Shown piece after piece: positions 1-5,960 of a stretch of 5,968 bases of DNA. Positions within the stretch are counted from its first letter, which is position 1. Every line of letters begins with the position of its first letter. The DNA is from Clostridium sp. UBA6640 (GTDB lineage Bacteria; Bacillota; Clostridia; Clostridiales; Clostridiaceae), in NCBI RefSeq assembly GCF_002455975.1, contig NZ_DKLM01000080.1, positions 20,110-26,077 of the forward strand. Reading direction: 5' to 3'. A program made the position numbers and the translations under genes. The notes beneath the pieces are model-generated. The model did no database searches. It was not told the origin of the DNA and was given only the letters and a program-made list of their open reading frames with translations.

Positions 1-255
1 AGAATTTTTGTTATGGAAATTAAAATCATGCATAAGTTAAATTTTCATTAAGGAACCCTATATTATAAACCTATGCAAAGTATTATTTTAAAATATTCAG
101 TCATTATATGTTATATCTGCAAATAGTTATCATAAGCACATTTTTTCTTTTAATTTATAATATTGATCAAAAATATCTCTTTTAACGATAAAATAAGCAA
201 ACTAAATTCAATTTCTCAAATTTAGCTTGCTTATTTGAAAATTTCATAATACAAA
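1..255. other. Non-coding left end
   Basis: I see no credible gene in this stretch. The only ATG-initiated reading frame noticed on the plus strand (start at 13) stops after 12 codons and has no convincing ribosome-binding site. The sequence is AT-rich and the one strong structure is the hairpin at 191-236, annotated separately. The remainder is probably spacer between the leftward gene ending at 256 and whatever lies beyond the left edge. Confidence 0.6.
191..236 (-). terminator. Hairpin terminator of the 256-792 gene
   Basis: The arms 191-208 and 219-236 pair over 17 base pairs with one A/C mismatch (201/226), around a 10-base loop (209-218). The hairpin starts about 20 bases past the stop codon of the leftward gene. 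On the minus strand the distal arm ends in TTATTT, but there is no long clean U-tract after it. It may therefore be a modest terminator or a 3'-protecting stem-loop. Confidence 0.6.
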
Positions 256-792
256 TTACTTATTTAATAATTCTTTTATTTTATCTGCTATATAATTTAT
301 TAATTCAACATCTCCTATAAATGTTCTATCATCTATGTCACTAGGTTTAATTCTAAAGAAATTAATTATTAATTTATTATTAGAAATTATATATTCATCT
401 GAATGTAGTGGTGAAAATATTACCTCTATTTCTTCATACTTATCTACACCGTTACAATCTTTAAGTTCTGCTACCAAGGAGTCTAAATTTAATTTTTTTA
501 GTGGATTAGCCATTGATTTAGTATATTCTAAATCTTCCATCATCCACATATTATTATTCCAAAACTTTTTTTCCTTCTTATTTCCTTCAAAAGGTTCCCT
601 ATTTTTTATAGCACTTAATGCACGCCTTACTGACTCCCCATTAAACTCTTCGTCATAAGCTGCACTTAATGCAGGCATATCTGATACATCATAGAAAAAT
701 TTTTCTGCTATGTTATCCTTTTCACTGGCTGCTTGCCAATAATAAAGCATAGCCTCAACCGCCTCAAGATTTAACTTAATTCTCTGCAACAT
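256..792 (-). CDS. Hypothetical soluble protein, 178 aa
   Basis: I do not firmly recognise this protein and assign no function. It has no signal peptide and no membrane segment, and is rich in charged residues, so it is probably cytoplasmic. Residues 1-33 form a likely amphipathic helix (LNLEAVEAMLYYWQAA). Residues 47-64 carry YDEEFNGESVRRALSAIKNR, and residues 77-88 carry a striking FWNNNMWMMEDL block. The second half ends in a hydrophobic strand-like stretch (INFFRI, 143-148) and a helix (GDVELINYIADKIKELL). I have a vague impression of a conserved family of similar length with the FWNNNMWM block, but cannot confirm it. The ATG is supported by AAGGGGG (801-807) eight bases upstream, a good Shine-Dalgarno match. 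The gene is monocistronic as far as visible, with a hairpin just downstream and a divergent neighbour upstream. Confidence 0.82.
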   Translation of the reverse strand: MLQRIKLNLEAVEAMLYYWQAASEKDNIAEKFFYDVSDMPALSAAYDEEFNGESVRRALSAIKNREPFEGNKKEKKFWNNNMWMMEDLEYTKSMANPLKKLNLDSLVAELKDCNGVDKYEEIEVIFSPLHSDEYIISNNKLIINFFRIKPSDIDDRTFIGDVELINYIADKIKELLNK

Positions 793-826
793 AACTATTT
801 CCCCCTTAATTTATATAACTAATATA

Positions 827-832
827 ATTATA
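827..832 (-). promoter_or_regulatory. Possible -10 box for the 256-792 gene
   Basis: On the minus strand this reads TATAAT, 34 bases before the ATG at 792 and upstream of the GGGGG ribosome-binding site. The region 16-18 bases further upstream (around 849-856) gives only a poor -35 match (TGGATT or similar). In such an AT-rich background the call is tentative. Confidence 0.3.
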
Positions 833-906
833 CAATAAATTCATAGTTAATCCACCTATGAGAATTTAACTTAAAACAATTCAAATTTTTCATATATACT
901 AAACTA

Positions 907-935
907 TTCACAAAATATTGTAAAACTTATAATAT
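907..935 (+). promoter_or_regulatory. Candidate sigma-A promoter for the 973-1263 gene
   Basis: TTCACA (907-912, five of six matches to TTGACA) is followed after 17 bases by TAATAT (930-935). An overlapping perfect TATAAT lies at 928-933, but at 15-base spacing. It sits about 40 bases before the ATG of the small membrane protein gene. It is the best-spaced rightward promoter candidate I found and supports that gene being real. Confidence 0.42.
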
Positions 936-972
936 ATTACCATAGGAATACAAAGGATGTGACACATTAAAT

Positions 973-1263
973 ATGGTTCACAATTTTACATCACTTCTAT
1001 TAGTATTATTATCTATAGTAATTTTATATATAATTTTTAAATTAAATTCTATAAGCGATAAAATATACACTTTTTTACTGATAGTATTACTAATTTTAAT
1101 AGGCTCTTTTTCTTTTAGCTTTGGAATATGTGGAGTTTTCTTAGGGTACTGTGATAAACAATCTATAGCCTCTCTTTCTTTAGCCTACGGAATACCAACC
1201 TTATACATTTATATAAAAAATAGGCTCAAGAAACTTATTTATAAAATAATAAGTCATAATTAG
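973..1263 (+). CDS. Small hydrophobic membrane protein, 96 aa
   Basis: I do not recognise a family. The protein is strongly hydrophobic, with a likely membrane segment at residues 5-23 and a second, longer one at about 31-56. A weaker third hydrophobic stretch at about 66-80 is followed by a basic tail (IKNRLKKLIYKII) that would stay cytoplasmic under the positive-inside rule. Three cysteines (C53, C60 and surrounding GICGVFLGYC) cluster near the end of the second segment. The ATG at 973 is the only reasonable start; in the same frame upstream I see none. The best ribosome-binding site, AAGGATGTG (953-961), is rather far from the start (spacer 11-14 bases), which lowers confidence. A candidate promoter lies upstream and a strong hairpin terminator about 70 bases downstream. 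The gene is divergent from the 178-aa gene and convergent with the helicase-like/S24 gene. It could be a small transporter subunit, immunity-type or stress membrane peptide, but nothing in the sequence decides this. Confidence 0.6.
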   Translation: MVHNFTSLLLVLLSIVILYIIFKLNSISDKIYTFLLIVLLILIGSFSFSFGICGVFLGYCDKQSIASLSLAYGIPTLYIYIKNRLKKLIYKIISHN

Positions 1264-1330
1264 TAGCAGGTTACAATAAGTTTTTTAACATTTTTTAGTA
1301 TAAGTAAAAGCACTTATTGCATTTATTTAT

Positions 1331-1361
1331 AAAAAGTAGCAGTTAGATACTGCTACTTTTT
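1331..1361. terminator. Bidirectional intrinsic terminator
   Basis: The arms 1331-1342 (AAAAAGTAGCAG) and 1350-1361 (CTGCTACTTTTT) form a perfect 12-base-pair stem with a 7-base loop (TTAGATA). Because the arms begin with A5 and end with T5, the element gives a U-tract on either strand. Rightward it would end the 973-1263 transcript. Leftward it overlaps the stop codon (1360-1362) of the helicase-like/S24 gene and would end that transcript right at the stop. Confidence 0.88.
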
Positions 1362-2835
1362 AATTCCTTTTTATTATTGCTATTGCTATTCCTATTATTG
1401 TAGTATTTTCATTATCTACTACAATCGGTGTATATTTATCATTCTCTGGCATTAAAAATATGCCTTCTTTTTTAATACTCAACCTTTTTAAAGTAGCACT
1501 TCCATCTAAATCTACTGCAATAATATCATTATTATTTGCATTATATTGCTTTCTTATAACAACATAATCTCCATCATTAATATTAGCATTTATCATACTA
1601 TCGCCCTTTACCTTTAATAAAAAAGCGTCTTTAATCCCTTTAAGCCAATATTTAGGAAGATAAAAGCTACCTTCAATTCCCTCACTAATCATTATAGGCT
1701 CTCCAGCAGCTATATCATTATACATAGGCACAGATAGAAGGTCATCTATCTGTAAATTTTCTCCCTTACCTTTAGGGTTTAATATAAAATCTGCTTCACT
1801 GCTTGTGTCTATAGCAAAATCAAATTTTCTATTATGCCTTATATCAAAAAACTCATAACTTTCCATAAACATATTTTCTTGCTTTTTATAGCCTTTTGAT
1901 ACATCAAAAGAAGTTATTTTATTTTCGTTTTTAAATTTTTCTTTTAATACTATAGTTTTAATCTTCATATCATAAAATAAATCTTTAATTTTAATGCCAC
2001 AACTTCCAAGTGAGTTTTTTCCTGACATATCTTTTATATCCCAGGTTATAATAAAATTTGTATAATCTTTTTTATTATTTAATACCCTTATGATCTCTAG
2101 CTGTAATTTACTATATTTATGAAGTTTATCTACAATTATATGAGTGTATGATTTTATGTTATTTATCTTTAAACTCTTTAATATCAAAGTTTCTCTTCCA
2201 ATACAATCAATTAAATTTCTCTCTTCTAAAACTTCATCATAAAGTTCCATAAGATTAAATATTACTTCTCTCGTAGAAGAATTTTTAGGTACCGACTTAG
2301 GCCCATTATGAATAGTATCTTTCCTTCCCCTTCTTATGAATATCTGATAATCATCTATACTAAAAATCATATTAGATTTTATATAATCAAACTCTTCTAA
2401 AAAGTAAGATATATACTCTTCTTTTAGTATCTTTGATCTTTTCTTCTGTTCTTTTAGTTCTACAATACACTCTTTTAAAATTTCAGCTCTGATACTATCA
2501 TCCATTAATGACTTATTACTTTTAATTTGCTCAAACTTTGATTCTATTATTTCATTAATTGTAAACACATTAAAACTTTGATTATTATAAGAAAATAAAG
2601 TTAATATCCCAAATTCTTGTTCTTTCTCGTAAATGTTTAGTATATTTTCCTTTTCTTCATCATTAGGAATAATCATTATCATATTATCATCATTATATAA
2701 GCAATAGTTGTTTTTTAAATGTATTGCCCTATGTATTGCAGTAAGAGTTTTACCTCTATGCTCTTCACCTTTTATTATCAAGCATCCATTAAACTTACTA
2801 TTAACTATTTGTTGTTGTTTCTTAGAAAGCTCCAT
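1360..2835 (-). CDS. UvrD-like degenerate helicase domain fused to LexA-type S24 peptidase, 491 aa
   Basis: Two modules are visible. Residues 1-310 resemble domain 1 of UvrD/PcrA helicases. LSKKQQQIV (3-11) resembles the Q motif. GEEHRGKT (23-30) is a complete Walker A. IMIIPNDEE (53-61) resembles motif Ia and VFTINEII (90-97) motif Ib. ERNLIDCIGRETL (205-217) occupies the place of the 'DF.DLL' segment. YTHIIVDKLHK (230-240) aligns with 'VDEFQD', so the Walker B glutamate is lysine (K237). Motif III lacks its usual GDxxQ, and KFKNENKI (300-307) replaces the motif IV 'NYRS'. No motifs V/VI or domain 2 follow. Residues about 362-491 are a full LexA/UmuD/S24 fold: cleavage dipeptide A377-G378, nucleophile S413 (GDSM) and general base K450 (ATLKRL). 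The spacings of 35 and 37 residues are very close to E. coli LexA. There is no helix-turn-helix. The ATG is backed by AGGAGG seven bases upstream. Likely outcome (inference): ATP binding without helicase activity, and RecA-stimulated self-cleavage releasing the N-terminal part. No GAAC-N4-GTTC LexA box was seen upstream. Confidence 0.87.
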   Translation of the reverse strand: MELSKKQQQIVNSKFNGCLIIKGEEHRGKTLTAIHRAIHLKNNYCLYNDDNMIMIIPNDEEKENILNIYEKEQEFGILTLFSYNNQSFNVFTINEIIESKFEQIKSNKSLMDDSIRAEILKECIVELKEQKKRSKILKEEYISYFLEEFDYIKSNMIFSIDDYQIFIRRGRKDTIHNGPKSVPKNSSTREVIFNLMELYDEVLEERNLIDCIGRETLILKSLKINNIKSYTHIIVDKLHKYSKLQLEIIRVLNNKKDYTNFIITWDIKDMSGKNSLGSCGIKIKDLFYDMKIKTIVLKEKFKNENKITSFDVSKGYKKQENMFMESYEFFDIRHNRKFDFAIDTSSEADFILNPKGKGENLQIDDLLSVPMYNDIAAGEPIMISEGIEGSFYLPKYWLKGIKDAFLLKVKGDSMINANINDGDYVVIRKQYNANNNDIIAVDLDGSATLKRLSIKKEGIFLMPENDKYTPIVVDNENTTIIGIAIAIIKRN

Positions 2836-2893
2836 ACCCTCACCTCCTAATTATATCTTTCTTATATTATAACATTATATAAAGTTTAACCAA
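2836..2893 (-). promoter_or_regulatory. Ribosome-binding site and candidate promoter of the helicase-like/S24 gene
   Basis: On the minus strand AGGAGGTG (2848 down to 2841) stands seven bases before the ATG, a near-ideal Shine-Dalgarno sequence that fixes the start. A perfect TATAAT (2871-2866) lies about 30 bases before the start codon. A weak -35 (TTGGTT, 2893-2888) sits 16 bases further up. The ribosome-binding site is firm; the promoter is plausible only. Confidence 0.55.
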
Positions 2894-3037
2894 TGCAGAT
2901 ATTATACAAATTAAAGGACTCATTATTTATTATGCTAGTTAGAGGAAAGCGTAGAAATGTTTCAAAAGCTCTTAAAAGAATAATAAAATAAAAAACGTTG
3001 AAATTGCATCATTAAAAACTCACAAGATCAAAATAAA

Positions 3038-3090
3038 ATAATTACAAACCTAGACTATGTAGAATACAAATCATCTAAACTTGTAATTAT
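3038..3090 (-). terminator. Possible long-loop terminator of rodA
   Basis: ATAATTACAA (3038-3047) and TTGTAATTAT (3081-3090) are a perfect 10-base inverted repeat separated by 33 bases. Inside the loop, TGTA/TACA (3056-3066) could form a small second stem. On the minus strand the distal arm runs into TTTATTTTG, a U-rich tail as expected for an intrinsic terminator. The long loop and AT-only pairing make it weak. It lies 44-96 bases past the rodA stop. Confidence 0.33.
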
Positions 3091-3133
3091 AAATCATTTG
3101 AATATTATCTTTATAATATACGTACCCATTTCT

Positions 3134-4291
3134 CTAAAAAGTAATAGCTTTGTGCCTTAGCCTTACATTTAGAACTAATCCTATTGCTACAAAGTTAGTA
3201 ATAAGAGATGAACCACCATAACTAATAAATGGTAGTGGGATACCTGTAACAGGCATAATACCAATGCACATACCAATGTTTACAAATATCTGAAATATAA
3301 GCATACTAGCAACCCCAACACAAATATAAGAACCAAAATGATCTTTAGCAGATTTTGATATTGAAATACATCTTAAAACTATTACTAATAAAAGTAATAC
3401 TATAACTATACTCCCTATAAAACCTAATTCTTCAGCAATAACAGAAAATATAAAATCTGTATGCTTTTCAGGTACAAAATTTCGTGCATAAGCCCCTTTA
3501 AATAGTCCTTTCCCAAACAGTCCACCAGAACCTACTGATATTTTAGACTGAAGAACATGATATCCTGCACCCATAGGATCTAAATCAGGATTAATAAAAA
3601 CTAAAATTCTATTTTTTTGATATTCTTTAAGTAGGTACTGCCAAGCAATAGGTATAAAAATAGCACATGATAAAACCCCTGATAATATATATCTATAGTC
3701 GATGCCACAAATATATAACATTGCAATAGAAATAAAAGCAAATGCTAGAGCGGTACCTAAATCAGGTTGAGCCATCACGAGTACAATAGGTATCCCAATA
3801 TAAGCTAAAGTTGCCAATAGATATTTTACTTGATTCACATTATCTTTTATTGACTCAAGAAATTTTGCAAGAGTAATAATAAACCCTATTTTTACAATTT
3901 CTGATGGCTGTATTCCAATACTTCCAATTTGTATCCATCTTTGTGCACCCCATTGTTCTTTTCCTGTCCCAAAAAGACTTACAGCTGCCAATAATAGAAA
4001 ATTAAATATATAAATAACCTTATAAGCACGTCCAATATCACGGTAATCTATGCAAATTGTTATAAACATAAGAATTAGTCCAATTATAATTGAAATACTT
4101 TGAGTGGTAATGTATCTTCTGCTATTAGTAAAATTAGATGTTGCGCTGCTAATCATAACAATTCCACAAGCTGATACAAGAATTACCATAACAAGCAAAA
4201 AAACATCGAAATTTCTTATGTATTTCTTTAAATCAAAAGATTTCTTCAATTCAAAGTATTTCTTTAAAATAATATTATTCTTTATAGCCAA
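3134..4291 (-). CDS. rodA: RodA, SEDS peptidoglycan glycosyltransferase
   Basis: SEDS-family membrane enzyme that polymerises lipid II into glycan strands during cell elongation, working with a class B penicillin-binding protein. About ten membrane helices are visible, the first near residues 28-48. Family signatures in order: WGAQRWIQIGSIGIQPSEIVK (114-134) with the conserved E131/K134 pair, QPDLGT (175-180), the extracellular stretch DPMGAGYHVLQSKISVGSGG (238-257), FGKGLFKG (259-266), PEKHTDFIFSVIAEELG (274-290) with the presumed catalytic D279, and MPVTGIPLPFISYGGSS (346-362). 'PVTGIPLPFISYGG' and 'LDPMGAGYHVLQSKI' favour RodA over FtsW or SpoVE. Length (385) is normal and all key residues are present. 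The start is TTG (4291-4289): an in-frame TAG lies five codons upstream, and the next methionine (M35) would cut away part of the first membrane helix. The lysine-rich 20-residue N-terminal tail is somewhat long. No mreBCD or PBP2 gene is adjacent, so this may be one of several SEDS genes in the genome. Confidence 0.93.
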   Translation of the reverse strand: MAIKNNIILKKYFELKKSFDLKKYIRNFDVFLLVMVILVSACGIVMISSATSNFTNSRRYITTQSISIIIGLILMFITICIDYRDIGRAYKVIYIFNFLLLAAVSLFGTGKEQWGAQRWIQIGSIGIQPSEIVKIGFIITLAKFLESIKDNVNQVKYLLATLAYIGIPIVLVMAQPDLGTALAFAFISIAMLYICGIDYRYILSGVLSCAIFIPIAWQYLLKEYQKNRILVFINPDLDPMGAGYHVLQSKISVGSGGLFGKGLFKGAYARNFVPEKHTDFIFSVIAEELGFIGSIVIVLLLLVIVLRCISISKSAKDHFGSYICVGVASMLIFQIFVNIGMCIGIMPVTGIPLPFISYGGSSLITNFVAIGLVLNVRLRHKAITF

Positions 4292-4303
4292 TAATGCACC
4301 AAC
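4289..4303 (-). promoter_or_regulatory. TTG start and GTTGGTG ribosome-binding site of rodA
   Basis: On the minus strand GTTGGTG (4303 down to 4297) precedes the TTG start by five bases. It is a partial Shine-Dalgarno match (GGTG). An in-frame stop just upstream excludes an earlier start. Weak site plus TTG suggests modest translation. Confidence 0.5.
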
Positions 4304-4657
4304 TTTCTAAATTTTATTAAATATGATGGAATTATTAATACTAAAATTTTCATCTTACTAAGCTATCTACAATAGAAATTTAATTTTATGTTTAGAAAAA
4401 ATTCCTAAAAACTTAACTGTGAAGCCTTGTAAAATGAAATTTATTATAACATTAAGTTTACTAGAATTGGTTTAAAACAAATTATATTCACAATTTATTT
4501 ACATATCCTAAAAAATAATTCTATATGCAGAATAAGTCTATTAATACATACTGTTAGCTATTCTCATAAGTATTTCAAGTATTACTTTTAAAAATTTCTG
4601 AACTTGTATTAAATATTAGCTTGATGTCCCTATTATCAGAATTCTTTATACGAATGT
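4292..4657. other. AT-rich spacer between rodA and the channel gene
   Basis: I see no gene here on either strand. Reading leftward it must hold the end of the channel transcript and the rodA promoter, but neither is clear: there is no strong GC-stemmed hairpin after the channel stop and no well-spaced -35/-10 pair. Small structures include the palindrome AAGTATTACTT (4577-4587), next to a second copy of AAGTATT (4568-4574). These are short enough to be chance in this composition. Confidence 0.5.
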
Positions 4658-5719
4658 TTATCTTGTCATTTTACGAACTAAAGTTGAAGTCCAAATTCCT
4701 ATCATTAGTACACCTAATATTATTTCAATGCTAGATATTATTGTGCTCATAATACCATAAGGTACTAAATCTCCATAGCCTACTGTTGAAAAAGTTACTA
4801 AACTAAAATGAAAACAGTAAATAAAATCTCTAATTAGAATCTTTATACCTTTAGCTCCTACATTAAATCCATATAAAATCAAGCCATCTTTTCCCTGCAA
4901 GCCTGTAAACATATATAATATAGCACAAAAAATCGCTATTATTAATGAAAAACTAAAAGTTCGATAAGGTTTCTCTCCATATCCACAAACATAATAAGAT
5001 AAAAAAGAAATTATTTTTCTTGATCCTCTTAAGGTTTTATGGAGTGCTTTCTTACTCTCATAAAAGCATTCTCCTTGCTTTTCTCTGATATCATTTTTCA
5101 AATATTGACTTCCGAAACATAAATAAGTATTACAGATATCCTTATATCTTTTTTCGCCATCATAATATTTATCATCCTTACAATAATACTTACCATCATA
5201 GTTAAACTTTCCAACATGGGAATTAAAATTAAATTTTGTATAGGACTCTTTATTAATAAAACATATATCAAATCTGCAATTGCTATCTTTTATAACACAA
5301 TCCATTAAGTTACAATCATCAATAAATCTTACTCTACTATAGCAATTACCTATAAAATTACACCCTTTAAGAAAGGCATCCTTAAAAGTTACATCCTTAA
5401 ATCTACTCTTTTTAATAGATATCCCTTTAAGATTGCATTTCTCAAAACTGCATTTAAAAATTTCACTAGAAAAGAATTGTAATAAGCTTTTATTTCTTAT
5501 ATTACAATGAAAAAAGCTACAAAACTCAAAAGTACAATCTTCAAATATCATATTACAAAAATTTATCCCCTCAAAAATTATATGAGAAAAATTACAAGAA
5601 ACATACCTAGTATTAGAGAAAAATATTTTATCTACATCATCGTTCTTATAATTTTCTAGTTCTATTGTCCTATTTGTGATTTTATATTCTTCATTATAAT
5701 TATAACTTTTATTTTCCAT
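4658..5719 (-). CDS. Pentapeptide-repeat protein fused to a two-TM potassium channel, 353 aa
   Basis: Probable K+ channel of the inner membrane with a large cytoplasmic N-terminal domain. Residues about 38-155 are pentapeptide repeats, with F/L/I at five-residue steps: 44, 49, 54, 59, 64, 69, 74, 79, and again 92, 97, 102, 107, 112, 117, 122. They should form a right-handed quadrilateral beta-helix. The register slips around 80-91 and after 125. Residues about 190-235 are a helical linker, followed by GYGEKPYR (246-253). This linker style is known from other pentapeptide-repeat channels. TM1 is at about 254-274, the pore helix at about 297-311, the selectivity filter TVGYGD at 312-317, and TM2 at about 322-346. 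The channel therefore has KcsA-like minimal topology with an intact K+ filter. Cysteine is unusually frequent (20 of 353), often two residues before the repeat centre (CNF, CTF, CSF, CNI, CNL). The ATG has GGTTGGTG four bases upstream. The ligand or signal sensed is unknown. Confidence 0.87.
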   Translation of the reverse strand: MENKSYNYNEEYKITNRTIELENYKNDDVDKIFFSNTRYVSCNFSHIIFEGINFCNMIFEDCTFEFCSFFHCNIRNKSLLQFFSSEIFKCSFEKCNLKGISIKKSRFKDVTFKDAFLKGCNFIGNCYSRVRFIDDCNLMDCVIKDSNCRFDICFINKESYTKFNFNSHVGKFNYDGKYYCKDDKYYDGEKRYKDICNTYLCFGSQYLKNDIREKQGECFYESKKALHKTLRGSRKIISFLSYYVCGYGEKPYRTFSFSLIIAIFCAILYMFTGLQGKDGLILYGFNVGAKGIKILIRDFIYCFHFSLVTFSTVGYGDLVPYGIMSTIISSIEIILGVLMIGIWTSTLVRKMTR

Positions 5720-5733
5720 AACACACCAACCAA
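5720..5733 (-). promoter_or_regulatory. Ribosome-binding site of the channel gene
   Basis: On the minus strand TTGGTTGGTG (5733 down to 5724) ends four bases before the ATG. It shares GTTGGTG with the rodA site. No AGGAGG-type core is present. I found no convincing -10/-35 pair in the 80 bases upstream. Confidence 0.45.
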
Positions 5734-5822
5734 TATAGAGTTCTATAGATGTACCACTTCTAAATTTGATCTATCCCTGAAAGCAATTTACAGTTCACAA
5801 TGCAAAATTCACAGTTGTGGAT

Positions 5823-5846
5823 ATTTCTCAGCTTCCACTGAGAAAT
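5823..5846. repeat. Stem-loop 1 (9 bp)
   Basis: ATTTCTCAG (5823-5831) pairs perfectly with CTGAGAAAT (5838-5846) around the six-base loop CTTCCA. There is no U-tract on either side, so it is not a standard terminator. Confidence 0.75.
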
Positions 5847-5865
5847 TTAAAATTGATTATTTCTT

Positions 5866-5889
5866 AAAGTTACGCAGTAACTTTTTTTT
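5866..5889 (+). terminator. Stem-loop 2 with T8 tail
   Basis: AAAGTTAC (5866-5873) pairs perfectly with GTAACTTT (5877-5884) around the loop GCA, and the run T5882-T5889 follows. This has the form of a rightward intrinsic terminator, although no rightward gene precedes it in the window. It may be a property of the repeat element, not a gene-specific terminator. Confidence 0.55.
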
Positions 5890-5893
5890 AAAG

Positions 5894-5916
5894 GCTAGCA
5901 ATATAAAATTGCTAGC
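5894..5916. repeat. Stem-loop 3 (9 bp)
   Basis: GCTAGCAAT (5894-5902) pairs perfectly with ATTGCTAGC (5908-5916) around ATAAA. The GCTAGC ends are themselves palindromic, so each arm could also pair with itself or in trans. Confidence 0.75.
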
Positions 5917-5932
5917 AAAAAATATGTTTTAG

Positions 5933-5960
5933 GAAATTATTTTTCTAAAAAAATAATTTC
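5933..5960. repeat. Stem-loop 4 (12 bp) at the right edge
   Basis: GAAATTATTTTT (5933-5944) pairs perfectly with AAAAATAATTTC (5949-5960) around CTAA. Flanking AGG (5931) and CCT (5963) could extend the stem past a two-base bulge. Read leftward it might end a transcript entering from beyond the right edge, as U-rich sequence follows on that strand. Confidence 0.65.

Larger units (their letters stand above)
2836..3133. other. Non-coding spacer between rodA and the helicase-like/S24 gene
   Basis: This spacer holds the upstream signals of the S24 gene (2836-2893) and a possible rodA terminator (3038-3090). It also contains a plus-strand ATG frame of 19 codons (2932-2991, basic, ending KALKRIIK) with AAAGGA 13 bases upstream. 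I do not annotate that frame as a gene because it is too short and its spacing is poor. I see nothing else of note. Confidence 0.55.

Noticed and set aside
335..658. Rightward open frame of 107 codons
   Set aside because: It lies wholly inside the leftward 178-aa gene on the opposite strand, gives a serine/leucine/phenylalanine-rich low-complexity product and has no ribosome-binding site.
855..946. CCTATG/CATAGG inverted pair in the divergent promoter region
   Set aside because: Six-base arms about 80 bases apart are expected by chance in this composition, and there is no supporting symmetry.
1360..2835. Calling the gene lexA
   Set aside because: The S24 domain is LexA-like but the helix-turn-helix DNA-binding domain is absent and the protein is more than twice LexA length, so it is not the SOS repressor.
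2836..2935. SOS (LexA) operator upstream of the S24 fusion gene
   Set aside because: I looked for GAAC-N4-GTTC in the upstream region and elsewhere in the window and found none, so direct LexA control is not supported by sequence.
2932..2991. 19-codon basic peptide frame (plus strand) in the spacer before rodA
   Set aside because: It is too short, and AAAGGA lies 13 bases from the ATG. There is no promoter and no recognisable relative, so chance is the simpler explanation.
4104..4310. Rightward open frame of 68 codons
   Set aside because: It is antisense to the start of rodA, which is a certain gene. Its composition is what the reverse of a membrane-protein gene yields.
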